A stretch of 64,000 nt of DNA from Rhizobium sp. RU36D (GCF_900176345.1 NZ_FWXU01000011.1:1-64000), one strand, 5' to 3'. Shown: positions 1-8,478, counted from the stretch's first letter. The notes: a model not told the origin generated them from the sequence alone. A program made the numbers and translations.

Positions 1-117
1 AGACAGCGACGCCAAAACGTCCAGCGACTGCACGACTACTTTCGCCGTTTAAAACGGCTGCAACAACACGCTCACGCAGATCATTTGACAACGGTGCGTA
101 CAGCGCGGCAATAAGGA
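1..117 (-). mobile_element. IS630-family transposase, N-terminal end (runs off left edge)
   Basis: Read on the minus strand, positions 91 to 1 encode LSNDLRERVVAAVLNGESS and then RAVAGRFGVAVS. This is the N-terminal helix-turn-helix of IS630/IS-Rh type transposases. The rest lies outside the window. No ATG is visible: the reading frame stays open upstream of the conserved start, with a TTG at 91-89. The junction with aldehyde dehydrogenase sequence falls near 117-121, so the outer end of the element is probably here. I could not define its terminal inverted repeat. Confidence 0.65.
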
Positions 118-120
118 TGA

Positions 121-267
121 AACGCGGGCCTTCGTGTCAATCGCGGTGCTGGCGAGGCCGCGCAGGGCTTTCACAACGGCTGGAAGCAATCCGGCCTCGG
201 CGGCGAGGACGGAAAGCACGGATTGGAAGCCTACCTGCGCAAGCGAACCGTCTATGTGGGAGCTTAA
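121..267 (+). pseudogene. Aldehyde dehydrogenase C-terminal remnant
   Basis: The frame from 121 to the TAA at 265-267 reads [15 protein letters not shown]-like sequence, then [19 protein letters not shown], then [14 protein letters not shown]. This matches the C-terminal oligomerisation tail of ALDH-superfamily enzymes, where the GG-KxSG-GxE-G motif and a final LxxYxxxKxVYV strand are conserved. There is a stop codon at 118-120 in frame, and nothing of the roughly 430 preceding residues is present. The fragment touches the IS630 end, so the most likely history is truncation by insertion or an IS-mediated deletion. It is not functional. Confidence 0.7.
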
Positions 268-814
268 GTTTGGGTCTGGTCAACTGAGGGGCAACGCCCG
301 CTTGCAGCGGCAACCCATGGCAGTGGAACGGCTCTTGCGCGTTTGTTTCAACAAAATCCGTCGGAAACACTATTCTGCTAAGCCGCAAGCGAGTCGGTCA
401 TGGTGAAGCGACAATAGGGAAGATCGGGCGCCCGGCGGTCGAGATCATGAAGTCACCAAGACCGCGCCTTCGGGTCATCGAAAGGACGTTCCCGTGGCTT
501 GGCCGATGGAGGAGTCTGGCCAAGAGGTCCCGTCAATTCTACATCGAACTAGCGGCCAATCTTGAACGATCTCGCATCTGGACGCCCTAATTGTAATTTC
601 AAAACGGGATATTGCAGCGTCGATTCCCTTGGCTTTGCCCCGTTCTGACCATTGCAAGCTATTCGCCGCATCGTGAGGCGTCTGCTGTGGCGATGCTTCG
701 CAAAGAGGCATCGAGCAATTCCACCTTCTGACTGATGCGCCTGCGCCAATATGCAGAGCATTGCCGGGCGAGACAGGAAGTTGCCAGCGCTTACTGGCAA
801 CTCCAGGGCGGCAT
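268..814. other. Intergenic stretch with no recognisable gene
   Basis: About 550 bases lie between the ALDH remnant and the end of the SDR gene. Short open frames exist on both strands, but none has a recognisable domain, a ribosome-binding site at its start or the codon bias of the neighbouring genes. The position beside an IS end and a truncated gene suggests decayed sequence. Confidence 0.5.
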
Positions 815-1633
815 TCACCAAGCGGTAAAACCGCCGTCAAGCACCAGATTGGCGCCCGTCATATAGGTTGACGCATCAGACCCGAGGAACTGGACGATGG
901 GACCGAACTCCTCGATCTCGGCCTGCCGTCCCATGGGCACCCGTTCCAGGAAGGCGTCGATAAACTCCTTGTCGAAAGAACCCGTCTTGACGCCGCCGAA
1001 GGTGACGAGATTGACCCGCACACCCTTCTTGGCCCAGTAGGTGGCGAGGTAGCGCGTCATATTGATGAGGCCGGATTTCGAGGCGGCATAAGAGATCGCC
1101 TTGATGAACGGCTTGCCGTCGCGCGCTTCGCGATAGGCGTACAACGCCTGGTTCGGTGACACCATTCCATACATCGAGCCGACCATGATGATCGAGCCAC
1201 GGCCGGCATCCGCCATCTTGCTGCCGATGACCTGGGTCGTCAGCATCACGCCGGTCAGGTTGGTATCGATGATCTCATCCCAGTATTTCTGCGGATAGTG
1301 CTCAAAAGGCGCATTCTGATCAGCATCGCCATTCGGCTTGCTGTCGATACCGGCATTGTTGATCAGGATATGCGGGACACCCCAATCCGCAATCAACTGG
1401 TCCGTCGCTCGGATAAGCTGTTCCTTGTCACGCACGCTGGCCTCATGGACGCGAACTTGATCGGCGAGAGCACCGAATTTCTCAGTGATCTGCTCGCGTG
1501 AGAACGGGCGTCGGCTGAAGATCGCGACCTTCGCACCGGCTTCAGCCAGCGTCTTGGTAAACTGCGTCCCGAGTTGTCCCAGGCCACCTGTGACCACGGC
1601 CACCCGGTCCTTGACGGAGAAAGCATCGCTCAT
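815..1633 (-). CDS. SDR-family NAD(P)-dependent oxidoreductase
   Basis: This 272-residue classical short-chain dehydrogenase/reductase has a Rossmann start (VAVVTGGLGQLG), the NNAG motif and the catalytic Ser and Tyr-x-x-x-Lys (SYAASK) before a C-terminal DGGF end. The ATG at 1633 overlaps the stop of tctA (ATGA), so it is the last gene of a tctC-tctB-tctA-SDR operon and is translationally coupled. The open frame extends further upstream inside tctA, but homology begins at this ATG. It probably oxidises or reduces the hydroxy or keto acid brought in by the Tct transporter. An insertion between the catalytic Ser and Tyr (a YAYREARDGKP-type loop) is typical of a subset of sugar-acid SDRs. The substrate is unknown. 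Confidence 0.85.
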   Translation of the reverse strand: MSDAFSVKDRVAVVTGGLGQLGTQFTKTLAEAGAKVAIFSRRPFSREQITEKFGALADQVRVHEASVRDKEQLIRATDQLIADWGVPHILINNAGIDSKPNGDADQNAPFEHYPQKYWDEIIDTNLTGVMLTTQVIGSKMADAGRGSIIMVGSMYGMVSPNQALYAYREARDGKPFIKAISYAASKSGLINMTRYLATYWAKKGVRVNLVTFGGVKTGSFDKEFIDAFLERVPMGRQAEIEEFGPIVQFLGSDASTYMTGANLVLDGGFTAW

Positions 1634-3192
1634 TGGGAATTTCCTTTCAGGGATTGATTGGCGTCCATGGCGGCGTCTTCGGCCATGGCGCTCGAGGAAA
1701 CGAGGCCGCGCCTTGTCCAGGCGCGATAGATGGTGATGACCAGCACGATGCAGACCATAGTGCCCAGTCCGGCGGCGACCGGTCGGTCGAAGAAGTCGAG
1801 AAGGTCGCCGCGCGCAATCTGCATCGACATGATGAAGTTGCGCTCCAGCACCGGGCCCAGCACAAGGCCGAGGATCAGCGGCGCGATCGGGAAGCCATTT
1901 CGTTCCATCAGGTATCCGACCAGACCGGCAATCAGCATCGCCCAGACGTCGAACAAGGTGTTGTTGACAGCGTATGAACCAATGAAGCAGCACAGCAGGA
2001 TCATCGGTACGATGACCGCCCTGGGTATCGACAGGATATGGCGCGCCGCCTTGATCGCGATCCAGCCCAAGGGGAAGAGCAGCAGATTGGCGACAAAGAA
2101 GGATATGATGATCGCCGTCGGCATCGTCGGGTTTTCGACGAACAGACGGGGACCAGGCGACACGCCCTTCATGAAGAGGACGCCAACGGCAATTGCCGTG
2201 ACCGCATCACCGGGAATGCCGAAGACCAGCGCTGGAATCCAGGCCGCAGACAGCCCTGCATTGTTCGAGGATGTCGCCTCCACCAAGCCTTCCGGATGCC
2301 CGGTACCGAACTTTTCCGGCGTCTTCGAGAACTTGCGGCTGAGGCCATAGGAGATCCAGGCCGCAAGGTCGCCGCCGACACCCGGAAGGGCGCCGATCGC
2401 CGCGCCAAGCGAGGTGCCGCGCACGACACTCATGGGATAACGCCGGAGCAGCGCCAACATCCCGCGATAAGGCTTGACGTCACCGACCTTGAGAGGAGCA
2501 GGCTGCTCCCGTTCAAGGGTGGTGAACCCGCGCAGGATCTCCGACAGCGCGAACATGCCGATCATGACCGGAATGAAGCTGACACCGCCGCTCAATTCCA
2601 GGACATCGAAGGTGAAGCGCGGCTGGCCAGTGGTCACATCGAGTCCGACCGTGGACACGAGAATGCCGAGCACCAGAGAAACGCCGCCCTTCACGGGATT
2701 GTTCGCGCTGACGAGGGCGCAGGTCATCAGGCCCAGCACAGCAAGCCAAAAGAACTCGAAGCTGGAAAAGTTTAAGGAGACCTGCGCCAAGGCGGGACCG
2801 GAGACAAGAAGAACAACCGCACCGATCAATCCACCTAGTGCGGAAAAGAAGAAGCCGAGTGAAAGAACTTCGCCGGCTTTGCCCCGGCGTGTCATCTCGT
2901 AGGACTCTTCCGTGTAGGCTGCAGAGGCCGGCGTCCCGGGAATACGGATCAAGGCGCCGGGAATATCGCCGGCGGTAATCGCCATCGCCGTACTGGAGAC
3001 GATCAGGGCGATCGCGGCCAGCGGCTCCATGTAAAATGTCACGGGAACGAGCAGTGCGGTCGCCATTGTCGCCGTCAGCCCAGGCAGCGCACCGATGAAC
3101 AGTCCATAGACGGCCCCAATTACAATAGCGAGCAGCACGCCCGGCGCCATCACCATCAACAGTGCCTGCCAGAGGGTGTCGAGGGACATCAT
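1630..3192 (-). CDS. tctA: Tripartite tricarboxylate transporter, large membrane subunit TctA
   Basis: The 520-residue protein is almost entirely hydrophobic, with about 12 predicted membrane segments, and carries TctA-family signatures. These include the N-terminal G-x-x-x-G-ALPGLTATMATALL segment and a second, related inverted-repeat segment (AIGALPGVGGDLAAW) in the second half. It is the permease of a secondary, cation-driven carboxylate uptake system that depends on a periplasmic binding protein. Its ATG at 3192 overlaps the tctB stop, and its own stop overlaps the SDR start. Family members carry citrate, tartrate, terephthalate and other acids, so the substrate cannot be named here. Confidence 0.93.
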   Translation of the reverse strand: MMSLDTLWQALLMVMAPGVLLAIVIGAVYGLFIGALPGLTATMATALLVPVTFYMEPLAAIALIVSSTAMAITAGDIPGALIRIPGTPASAAYTEESYEMTRRGKAGEVLSLGFFFSALGGLIGAVVLLVSGPALAQVSLNFSSFEFFWLAVLGLMTCALVSANNPVKGGVSLVLGILVSTVGLDVTTGQPRFTFDVLELSGGVSFIPVMIGMFALSEILRGFTTLEREQPAPLKVGDVKPYRGMLALLRRYPMSVVRGTSLGAAIGALPGVGGDLAAWISYGLSRKFSKTPEKFGTGHPEGLVEATSSNNAGLSAAWIPALVFGIPGDAVTAIAVGVLFMKGVSPGPRLFVENPTMPTAIIISFFVANLLLFPLGWIAIKAARHILSIPRAVIVPMILLCCFIGSYAVNNTLFDVWAMLIAGLVGYLMERNGFPIAPLILGLVLGPVLERNFIMSMQIARGDLLDFFDRPVAAGLGTMVCIVLVITIYRAWTRRGLVSSSAMAEDAAMDANQSLKGNSQ

Positions 3193-3659
3193 AGCAAACC
3201 TCCCAGAGGCCCGGCCGGAAGCTCCACCATCATGACACGCGAAAAACCGAGATAGAGCGCGAGCACAAACAAGGGCGTGACGATCGCAATGGTCAGGGGC
3301 CGCGCACCTATGAGAGCCATCAGGCCGGCCATGTAGATCAGCCCGACCAGGGGAAAGCCGAGGGTCTGGAAAAGCAGTGCGCCGGTCATCAGGCCGCCGA
3401 CGGTCCAGAGCGCGGTTATGCGCTTGCGCCAGGACACATCCCATTCGCTGACGTCCAGCAGCGGGCCGCCATCCGCTTGAGACCAAGCCGGCCAGGCAAT
3501 CAGAATGCCGAACAGTATGAGCGCTGCACCGGCGACGTCAGGCATCAGGTCCGCGCCGAATTGAACCCCGGGAACTCCAGGCAACTGGCTGGACGCCGCA
3601 ATGACACCCGCGCCAAAGAGAACCAGGCCGGGCCCGGTCAGTCTTTCACTAAGCTTCAT
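3189..3659 (-). CDS. tctB: Tripartite tricarboxylate transporter, small membrane subunit TctB
   Basis: This 156-residue membrane protein has four hydrophobic segments, the usual size and topology for TctB. I chose the ATG at 3659 (MKLSERLTGPG). The open frame continues upstream, but that part lies in the intercistronic hairpin region and is not TctB-like. The gene sits between tctC and tctA and overlaps tctA by four bases. TctB subunits are poorly conserved, so position and topology carry most of the assignment. Confidence 0.85.
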   Translation of the reverse strand: MKLSERLTGPGLVLFGAGVIAASSQLPGVPGVQFGADLMPDVAGAALILFGILIAWPAWSQADGGPLLDVSEWDVSWRKRITALWTVGGLMTGALLFQTLGFPLVGLIYMAGLMALIGARPLTIAIVTPLFVLALYLGFSRVMMVELPAGPLGGLL

Positions 3660-3692
3660 GTCAAAATCTCGCACGATGGCGGTTCGATTTGA

Positions 3693-3734
3693 TGCATGTC
3701 CGGGCGCAGGCTCTACCCGGGGCCCGGACATGCA
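3693..3734 (-). promoter_or_regulatory. Intercistronic hairpin between tctC and tctB
   Basis: A perfect 13-bp inverted repeat (TGCATGTCCGGGC at 3693-3705, complementary arm at 3722-3734) lies in the 82-bp gap after the binding-protein gene. No T-run follows it on the minus strand. It is more likely an mRNA-stabilising or partial-attenuation hairpin, which would let tctC be made in excess over the membrane subunits, than a full terminator. Confidence 0.7.
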
Positions 3735-3741
3735 GTGCCAT

Positions 3742-4725
3742 TTACTTCGCGAGGCCAACGGCCTTCATCGTCTCCGTCAGTCCCTGCTGGGCGGATTTGA
3801 CCGTTGCAGCGAAGGTCGGTCCGTCCTGATAGGCGACAGAGAAACCGCGAGACGTCATGAACGTCTTGAATTCAGCATTCTCGGTGATTTCCTTGAGCGC
3901 GGCGCTGACTTTCAGGACAACGTCATCAGGTAGCCCCTTGGGACCGGCAAGGCCGCGGAACGGCAAGGGCGACCATTTGATATCAAGCAGTTCATCCGAC
4001 GTCGGCAAATCCGGATACAGAGGGCTGCGCTCGCTGGAGATCAAAGCAATCGTCTTGGCCTGGCCTGCGTCCACCAGGGCCTTTGCTTCGGCCGGGGAGG
4101 TGGAAACGACAGCAATCGCATTCGATGCGAGCTGCTGCAGCGCCGGCGCCGAACCATCCGATGCTACCCAGTTGGCCGCCATGGGATCGATCCCGACCTT
4201 TGACAACATACCAACCCATGCCAGGTGTGAAAGGCCACCACGGTTTGCGCCGGAGGCCGCGACACCGCCAGGATCCTTCTTGACCGCTTCGATCAGGCCC
4301 TTCAGATCGGAATAGGGGGCGTCTGCACGGACGTTCACGCCGATGGCATCGGCATTGAAGCGGCCGATGAAGCTGAAGTCGGCAGGTGTTGCGCCTTTGA
4401 GGCCCTGCGCCTCATACATGGCGCTTTCGATGGTGATGACGCCGAGGGTGTAGCCATCGGGCGCGGCCTGCACGATCGCTGCATGGCCCACAAGCCCACC
4501 GCCCCCGGTGCGGTTCATCACGTTGAACGGCTGGCCGAACTTCTTCTGCAAACCTTCAGCCACCGCGCGCGCCGTGGCGTCCGTGCCGCCACCGGCGGCC
4601 CATGGGACGATAATGGTAACGGCCTTTTCAGGCCACTCGGCGGCGGCAGCGCCGGCTGCCAGCATCACGGCGATACCGGCGGCACCCGCCAGGACCGGGC
4701 TCAATAAGTTTCTAAACAATGACAT
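3742..4725 (-). CDS. tctC: Tripartite tricarboxylate transporter binding protein TctC (Bug family)
   Basis: The protein has 327 residues. An N-terminal signal peptide with an Ala-rich core ends near AAAA-EWPEK. The Bug-family opening follows (TIIVPWAAGGGTDATAR), in which the Gly-rich loop binds the ligand carboxylate. The start at 4725 is preceded by a strong GGGAGGAA ribosome-binding site, and an alternative ATG five codons upstream is inside that site. It is the first gene of the operon, transcribed away from the GntR-type regulator. It should be periplasmic and deliver a carboxylic acid to TctAB. Confidence 0.92.
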   Translation of the reverse strand: MSLFRNLLSPVLAGAAGIAVMLAAGAAAAEWPEKAVTIIVPWAAGGGTDATARAVAEGLQKKFGQPFNVMNRTGGGGLVGHAAIVQAAPDGYTLGVITIESAMYEAQGLKGATPADFSFIGRFNADAIGVNVRADAPYSDLKGLIEAVKKDPGGVAASGANRGGLSHLAWVGMLSKVGIDPMAANWVASDGSAPALQQLASNAIAVVSTSPAEAKALVDAGQAKTIALISSERSPLYPDLPTSDELLDIKWSPLPFRGLAGPKGLPDDVVLKVSAALKEITENAEFKTFMTSRGFSVAYQDGPTFAATVKSAQQGLTETMKAVGLAK

Positions 4726-4788
4726 TCTTGTTCCTCCCAAGGATCTGCATTTGCATCAGGGCCTGACGATCCTCATCCATCAGGACAC

Positions 4789-4818
4789 TTGACATATGAC
4801 TTATGACATAAGTATCTT
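4789..4818 (+). promoter_or_regulatory. Promoter with embedded palindrome, tctC / gntR divergent region
   Basis: TTGACA at 4789-4794 and TATCTT at 4813-4818, separated by 18 bases, form a good sigma-70 type promoter for the rightward regulator gene. Lying between and just into these boxes is a perfect dyad, ACTTATG-A-CATAAGT, at 4799-4813. It is positioned to act as the operator through which the GntR/FCD protein represses itself and probably the leftward tct operon. The promoter and dyad are seen in sequence; the protein-site pairing is inferred. Confidence 0.6.
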
Positions 4819-4892
4819 AAGCGCAAGGATGGCGATGCGTCAACAGGCTCGCTAAAGTCAGGAAAGCCGAAGCCAGAACATGCGAGCCTCCT

Positions 4893-5648
4893 ATGATCAA
4901 AGCTGACACAGTCCAAGCCTCCAAACGCGACCGCCTTCACACAACTGTTGCCGCCGCGATAGAGGCGAGCATCCTGAATGGCGCCCTCAAGATCGGCGAC
5001 AAGCTCGAATCGGAAAGCACGATTGCGCGCGAATTTGGGGTTTCGACCCGGGCGGTTCGTGAAGCCATTCACACCCTGGAGACCAAGGGCCTGGTCATGC
5101 GCCGCCATGGCGAGCGGACCACGGTCGTTCGCGAGGACGTCAATGAGTTTCTCGATACATTGGCGGTGACGGTTCGACAGCGGCTGGCGAGCGAACCCGA
5201 ATATCTCAAGCAGTTGATGGTGGCTCGACGCATGGTCGAGACCGAAGTCATCGAGATCCTCTGTTCACGGGACACGCCCGTAGCCGATACCGTGACCGAA
5301 AACCTGGAGCGTATGCGCAGGGCGCGAGACGAGATGGATTTCTCGGGCTTCGTCGATGCCGACGCCGCGTTCCACCTGGCATTGGTGCACTCGGCCGGCA
5401 ACCGCATCCTGTCGATCATCTATGACAACTTCGCCAGCCTCATCAACGAGGTGATCCAGGTGACCAGTCGCGTGCCGACGAAATCGCTGGTCGAGGCCTA
5501 TGACGAGCATGCCGAGATCTATTCGATGATCCGCGATCGTGACGAGGCGGGCGCCAAGGCGCTGATCCGCGCCCAGATCGATAACAGCGCCAACTATCTG
5601 CGCATCGCAATTGAAAAAGCTACCAAGGGAGAGACTAAGAATGCCTGA
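4893..5648 (+). CDS. GntR-family (FCD subfamily) transcriptional regulator
   Basis: This 251-residue regulator has an N-terminal winged helix (about residues 12-80; ESTIAREFGVSTRAVREAIHTLE is the recognition region, split here as ESTIAREFGVS and TRAVREAIHTLE). It is followed by an all-helical FCD ligand domain with the D-x-x-F-H metal-binding stretch (DADAAFHLALVHSAGN) and a later conserved His (DEHAEI). FCD regulators respond to organic acids. It is divergent from tctC and overlaps the start of the RraA-like gene by eight bases, so it probably controls both. The ligand is likely the transported acid or its first product. Confidence 0.9.
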   Translation: MIKADTVQASKRDRLHTTVAAAIEASILNGALKIGDKLESESTIAREFGVSTRAVREAIHTLETKGLVMRRHGERTTVVREDVNEFLDTLAVTVRQRLASEPEYLKQLMVARRMVETEVIEILCSRDTPVADTVTENLERMRRARDEMDFSGFVDADAAFHLALVHSAGNRILSIIYDNFASLINEVIQVTSRVPTKSLVEAYDEHAEIYSMIRDRDEAGAKALIRAQIDNSANYLRIAIEKATKGETKNA

Positions 5649-6300
5649 CTTCAACTACTCGGATGTCGACTGGAACGCCATTGAACGTCTCAAGAAATGG
5701 TATTCCGGTGACGTGCACGACAGCATGGAGGCGCTTGGACTTTGGGGGCATCTTGAGGGAATCAAGCTCCTCGGTGCACTGGCGGAAGGAGAAGTGGTGT
5801 GTGGTCCGGCTGTTACCGTTCTGTTCGGACTTTCTGATCGCAAGGGCGAGCCACAGGACGTCTATCACAACGCCATCGACAACGCCCCCCAAGGCGGCAT
5901 CCTGGTTTGCGACGCCTCTTGCGCCCCCGGCTCCTGCTCCGGGGAGTTGATGAGTTCGGGCGCAAAGACGCGCGGCGCTGCGGCGACGATCGTCAATGGC
6001 ACGGTGCGCGATCTGGCGCAGGTCCGCAAGCTTGGCTATCCGCTATTCGGCACCGAGCCCAGCCCCGTTGGGGTCACCGGCAAGAAAGAGCCTATTGAGG
6101 CACAGGTCCCCATCACCATAGGTCGCGTAACGATAAAGCCCGGCGATGTGATATTCGGTGACATTGACGGCGTGGTGTGCATTCCGAAGGAGCATGTGGA
6201 AGCCGTTGCCGATCAGGCAGACCAACTCGGCCGACATGAGACCGCCGCGCGCGACCGCATTCTCGCCGGCGAAAAGCTGCAGTCGGTCTGGCCGGTCTAA
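5641..6300 (+). CDS. RraA-like protein (HMG/4-carboxy-4-hydroxy-2-oxoadipate aldolase family)
   Basis: This 219-residue member of the RraA/HMG-aldolase fold carries the family core: GELMSSGAKTRGAAATIVNG, then TVRD, followed by GDIDGVVCIP. In characterised class II pyruvate aldolases the Arg-Asp pair positions pyruvate enolate and Mg2+. The usual D-G-x-x-R-D appears here as N-G-T-V-R-D, a conservative change. The ATG at 5641 has a GGGAGAG site and overlaps the regulator's end. Beside a carboxylate transporter, an aldolase or oxaloacetate-decarboxylase role on a 2-oxo acid is more plausible than RNase E inhibition. Confidence 0.82.
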   Translation: MPDFNYSDVDWNAIERLKKWYSGDVHDSMEALGLWGHLEGIKLLGALAEGEVVCGPAVTVLFGLSDRKGEPQDVYHNAIDNAPQGGILVCDASCAPGSCSGELMSSGAKTRGAAATIVNGTVRDLAQVRKLGYPLFGTEPSPVGVTGKKEPIEAQVPITIGRVTIKPGDVIFGDIDGVVCIPKEHVEAVADQADQLGRHETAARDRILAGEKLQSVWPV

Positions 6301-6495
6301 AGCAACTCTCACTGCGGCCCATGGTGCGATCTTGAACACCTCCCCCGCAAACTACAGCCATGGCGGCATGTATTGCGCCTTACAAAGGCAGTGGTGTCCA
6401 AAGACAGCACTGCGAAAAACCGAGGCTGCGATAATAATGTCAGCTTCTGCTGATAGCAGCGCCAACGTCTGGCGTGTTGCCGTCATGCTTGTTGG

Positions 6496-6990
6496 CTACC
6501 TCTGACCCAACATCTTTCTCGCCTTGCGATAGATGGCGTCATCCTGCTGCGGTCCACCACGGCACTGTTTGGTACCGAGAGCCACCGACCTGATTGCTGA
6601 GATGACCTTCTTGCCGAGGCTGAGCGTCGTCGAACCGGTGATATCTGTTCCAGGATCGGAGTGGCGGTTTTCGTGAAACACGGCGATTGTCGCCCCCGCT
6701 TGATCGCGCAACAGCAGTGTCACACAGACATCGTCGCCATCCAGTGGGTCATCATTTGACAGCCTGGTTCGTATAGTCAGGCCGTTCATCGTCGGCGTCA
6801 GCGATACCGTTACTGTCTGCGGCCGCTTCCAATCCCATTTCAGCGAGATTGGAGGACAAGACGTCTTAAGACAGGTATCAATGGTCTGAGTCCTCCAGAC
6901 ATACTCTCTCCATTCCCCCGCGTTGACGCTCGGATCGCTCCCAAGCAGCCCAATCGCCAAAGAAAGCGCCTTAAGGCTATCAGCCATCAA
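6496..6990 (-). CDS. Uncharacterised protein downstream of repC
   Basis: This 164-residue ORF starts at an ATG at 6990 and lies in the same orientation as repABC, 98 bp after repC. It has a short hydrophobic stretch near the N-terminus (LKALSLAIGLLG), four cysteines and a beta-rich middle, and no motif I recognise. It could be exported, but the signal is weak. Convergent position with the RraA-like gene leaves a 195-bp gap (6301-6495) in which I see no gene. It may be a plasmid-borne accessory protein; no function is assigned. Confidence 0.55.
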   Translation of the reverse strand: MMADSLKALSLAIGLLGSDPSVNAGEWREYVWRTQTIDTCLKTSCPPISLKWDWKRPQTVTVSLTPTMNGLTIRTRLSNDDPLDGDDVCVTLLLRDQAGATIAVFHENRHSDPGTDITGSTTLSLGKKVISAIRSVALGTKQCRGGPQQDDAIYRKARKMLGQR

Positions 6991-7088
6991 TGCTCCATTC
7001 GTTTTACCCCGAATTACGAAATCGGGCTTTTATAGAGCTTGCCGTCGTTCGGCCAGCCTTGCGCCAATCCGCTCAGTTCACTCAACAC

Positions 7089-8327
7089 TCATGCCGATCG
7101 CCTGTCTGCTCCTGAGTTTGCGCGGAGCAGTGACATGATCATCGGACCGAGTGAGAACTCCCCTGCCCTCGCTCGGCGCGTCAGGTCGCGAAGATATCCA
7201 CCTGGCGAGTTGATATGCCCCGCCCTTTCCAGAATTGCGGCCATGCCAACCGCGGCGTTCTCCGGTCCCATCACCTCGCACGCCTCCTGATAGGCTGAGG
7301 GGCTGACCCCAAGCATGGATCGAACCACGACCGCAGCGCCCATCAACTCACGCCAATGGGAAATCGTGCCCCCGGGCCCATAGTCGGAAATCTGCGGGCA
7401 GGCTTTCAGCACCATCGAAAGCGGAAATGCCTTCATCTGTTCAGGCTTTGCCAACGGTTGGGCTATCACTGCGGGTTCAGCTTCTGGCTCGACGGCTCCG
7501 CCCTGCTCTAGTCTAGAGCTAGGTTCAAGATCACTGATGGATTCGGGTTTTGAATTCTGTATGTGGCATCCACTTTGAACAGCATTGTCATCCATATTTT
7601 GAGAATTTAGCTGTTTTCCCAGAAGGTTGAGGATCTCAGAGCGCAGAAGCTGCATCTCGTTGAGGACTGTTTCCACCTGGTGACGGACTGGGCTGCGCGG
7701 AAGTCGGCCGACAATGCCGACATACATGTCCTCAATCGCGTCCCAGTCGCCGGCAGCTCCCTCCTCGATAGCAGCGGAAATCAGCTTGCGGACGTCACGC
7801 CGGCAGATCGTCAGTGCCTCTTTGGCTCGACGGAACTGAAGGCGTTCGGCCGCAACCTCTTGCGCCAGGTTTGCAAGTTCGGCAGCGCGCGCCAAAAGTG
7901 GCGAAAGATCGAATCCAAAGGCCTGCTCTATATCGCCCCCCTTATCCCGGTGCGCGTAACGCTTGCCGTTCGGACTGTCCCGGCGCTGAATGAGGCCAGC
8001 TTCGACCAGGGCAGCCAGATGCCGTCGCAAGGTCGTTCCCGTGATGCCATGCGCTCTGACCGAGAGCTGGGCATTGGATGGGAAGACCACCAATCCATTC
8101 TCGGAATTGAGCTCGCTCTCCGGATAAAACGTCAAGAGCGCGTCGAGCACCGCCAGTGCCCTGTCCTGGAGACCCAGGCGCTCACGTGCCTCGCAGGCGT
8201 CGCGAAACACCTTCCACTTTTCGACCGGGCGGTTTGGTTTCGTTTCGGCCGTCTGTAGCTGCCTCTTCACGAGCGCAAGCACAGCAGGCCGCCGCCCAAA
8301 GGGCGTCGTCACATTTTCGAGATGCAT
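7089..8327 (-). CDS. repC: Plasmid replication initiator RepC
   Basis: This 412-residue RepC initiator has an N-terminal winged-helix region (about residues 55-135, with AHGITGTTLRRHLAALVEAG and RRDSPNGKRYAHR) that binds the origin, and a C-terminal region with the conserved SPSAYQEACEVMGPENAAV segment. RepC is essential for replication of repABC replicons and acts in cis on an origin inside its own coding sequence. A GAAGGAAA site precedes the ATG. Synthesis is expected to be limited by the antisense RNA encoded just upstream on the other strand. Length and motifs are normal, so the replicon looks functional. Confidence 0.97.
   Translation of the reverse strand: MHLENVTTPFGRRPAVLALVKRQLQTAETKPNRPVEKWKVFRDACEARERLGLQDRALAVLDALLTFYPESELNSENGLVVFPSNAQLSVRAHGITGTTLRRHLAALVEAGLIQRRDSPNGKRYAHRDKGGDIEQAFGFDLSPLLARAAELANLAQEVAAERLQFRRAKEALTICRRDVRKLISAAIEEGAAGDWDAIEDMYVGIVGRLPRSPVRHQVETVLNEMQLLRSEILNLLGKQLNSQNMDDNAVQSGCHIQNSKPESISDLEPSSRLEQGGAVEPEAEPAVIAQPLAKPEQMKAFPLSMVLKACPQISDYGPGGTISHWRELMGAAVVVRSMLGVSPSAYQEACEVMGPENAAVGMAAILERAGHINSPGGYLRDLTRRARAGEFSLGPMIMSLLRANSGADRRSA
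7545..7630. other. AT-rich segment inside repC, candidate origin of replication
   Basis: This stretch of the repC coding sequence is clearly richer in A and T than the rest of the gene. In characterised repABC plasmids the origin maps to an AT-rich region in the middle to late part of repC. The location fits, but I see no iterated sites, so this is an inference from family knowledge plus base composition. Confidence 0.45.
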
Positions 8328-8420
8328 TTTCCTTCACCTTTCTTTAGGCAATAGAAATCTGCTCACCAAAACGGTGCCAAAGACTCTTGACTGTGATTCC
8401 GGGAAATGCGATTCTCGATC

Positions 8421-8477
8421 TTGCTACGGATAACGAGAGAGGCTTCCACGGTTCGCCGTTTGGGGGCCTTTTTCTTT
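8421..8477 (+). ncRNA. repABC antisense RNA (ctRNA / incompatibility RNA)
   Basis: The 156-bp repB-repC gap carries, on the strand opposite repC, a TTGACT -35 box (8387-8392) with a weak GATTCT -10 box 17 bases later (8410-8415), then about 55 bases, then a factor-independent terminator. This matches the small counter-transcribed RNA of repABC plasmids, which pairs with the repB-repC leader and lowers RepC synthesis, so it sets copy number and incompatibility. The RNA's 5' end is estimated from the promoter boxes. Confidence 0.75.
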
Positions 8478-8478
8478 T
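8440..8478 (+). terminator. Rho-independent terminator of the antisense RNA
   Basis: An 8-bp stem containing two G-U pairs continues, after a two-base bulge, into a perfect ACGG-UUCG-CCGU hairpin with a UUCG tetraloop. It is followed by TTTTTCTTTT. This is a textbook terminator reading on the plus strand, so it ends the antisense RNA and not repB. Confidence 0.8.

Noticed and set aside
7002-7031. Hairpin CCCGA...TCGGG as the repC terminator
   Set aside because: The T-run follows the stem on the plus strand, away from repC transcription, and the stem has a mismatch. There is no plus-strand gene for it to end.
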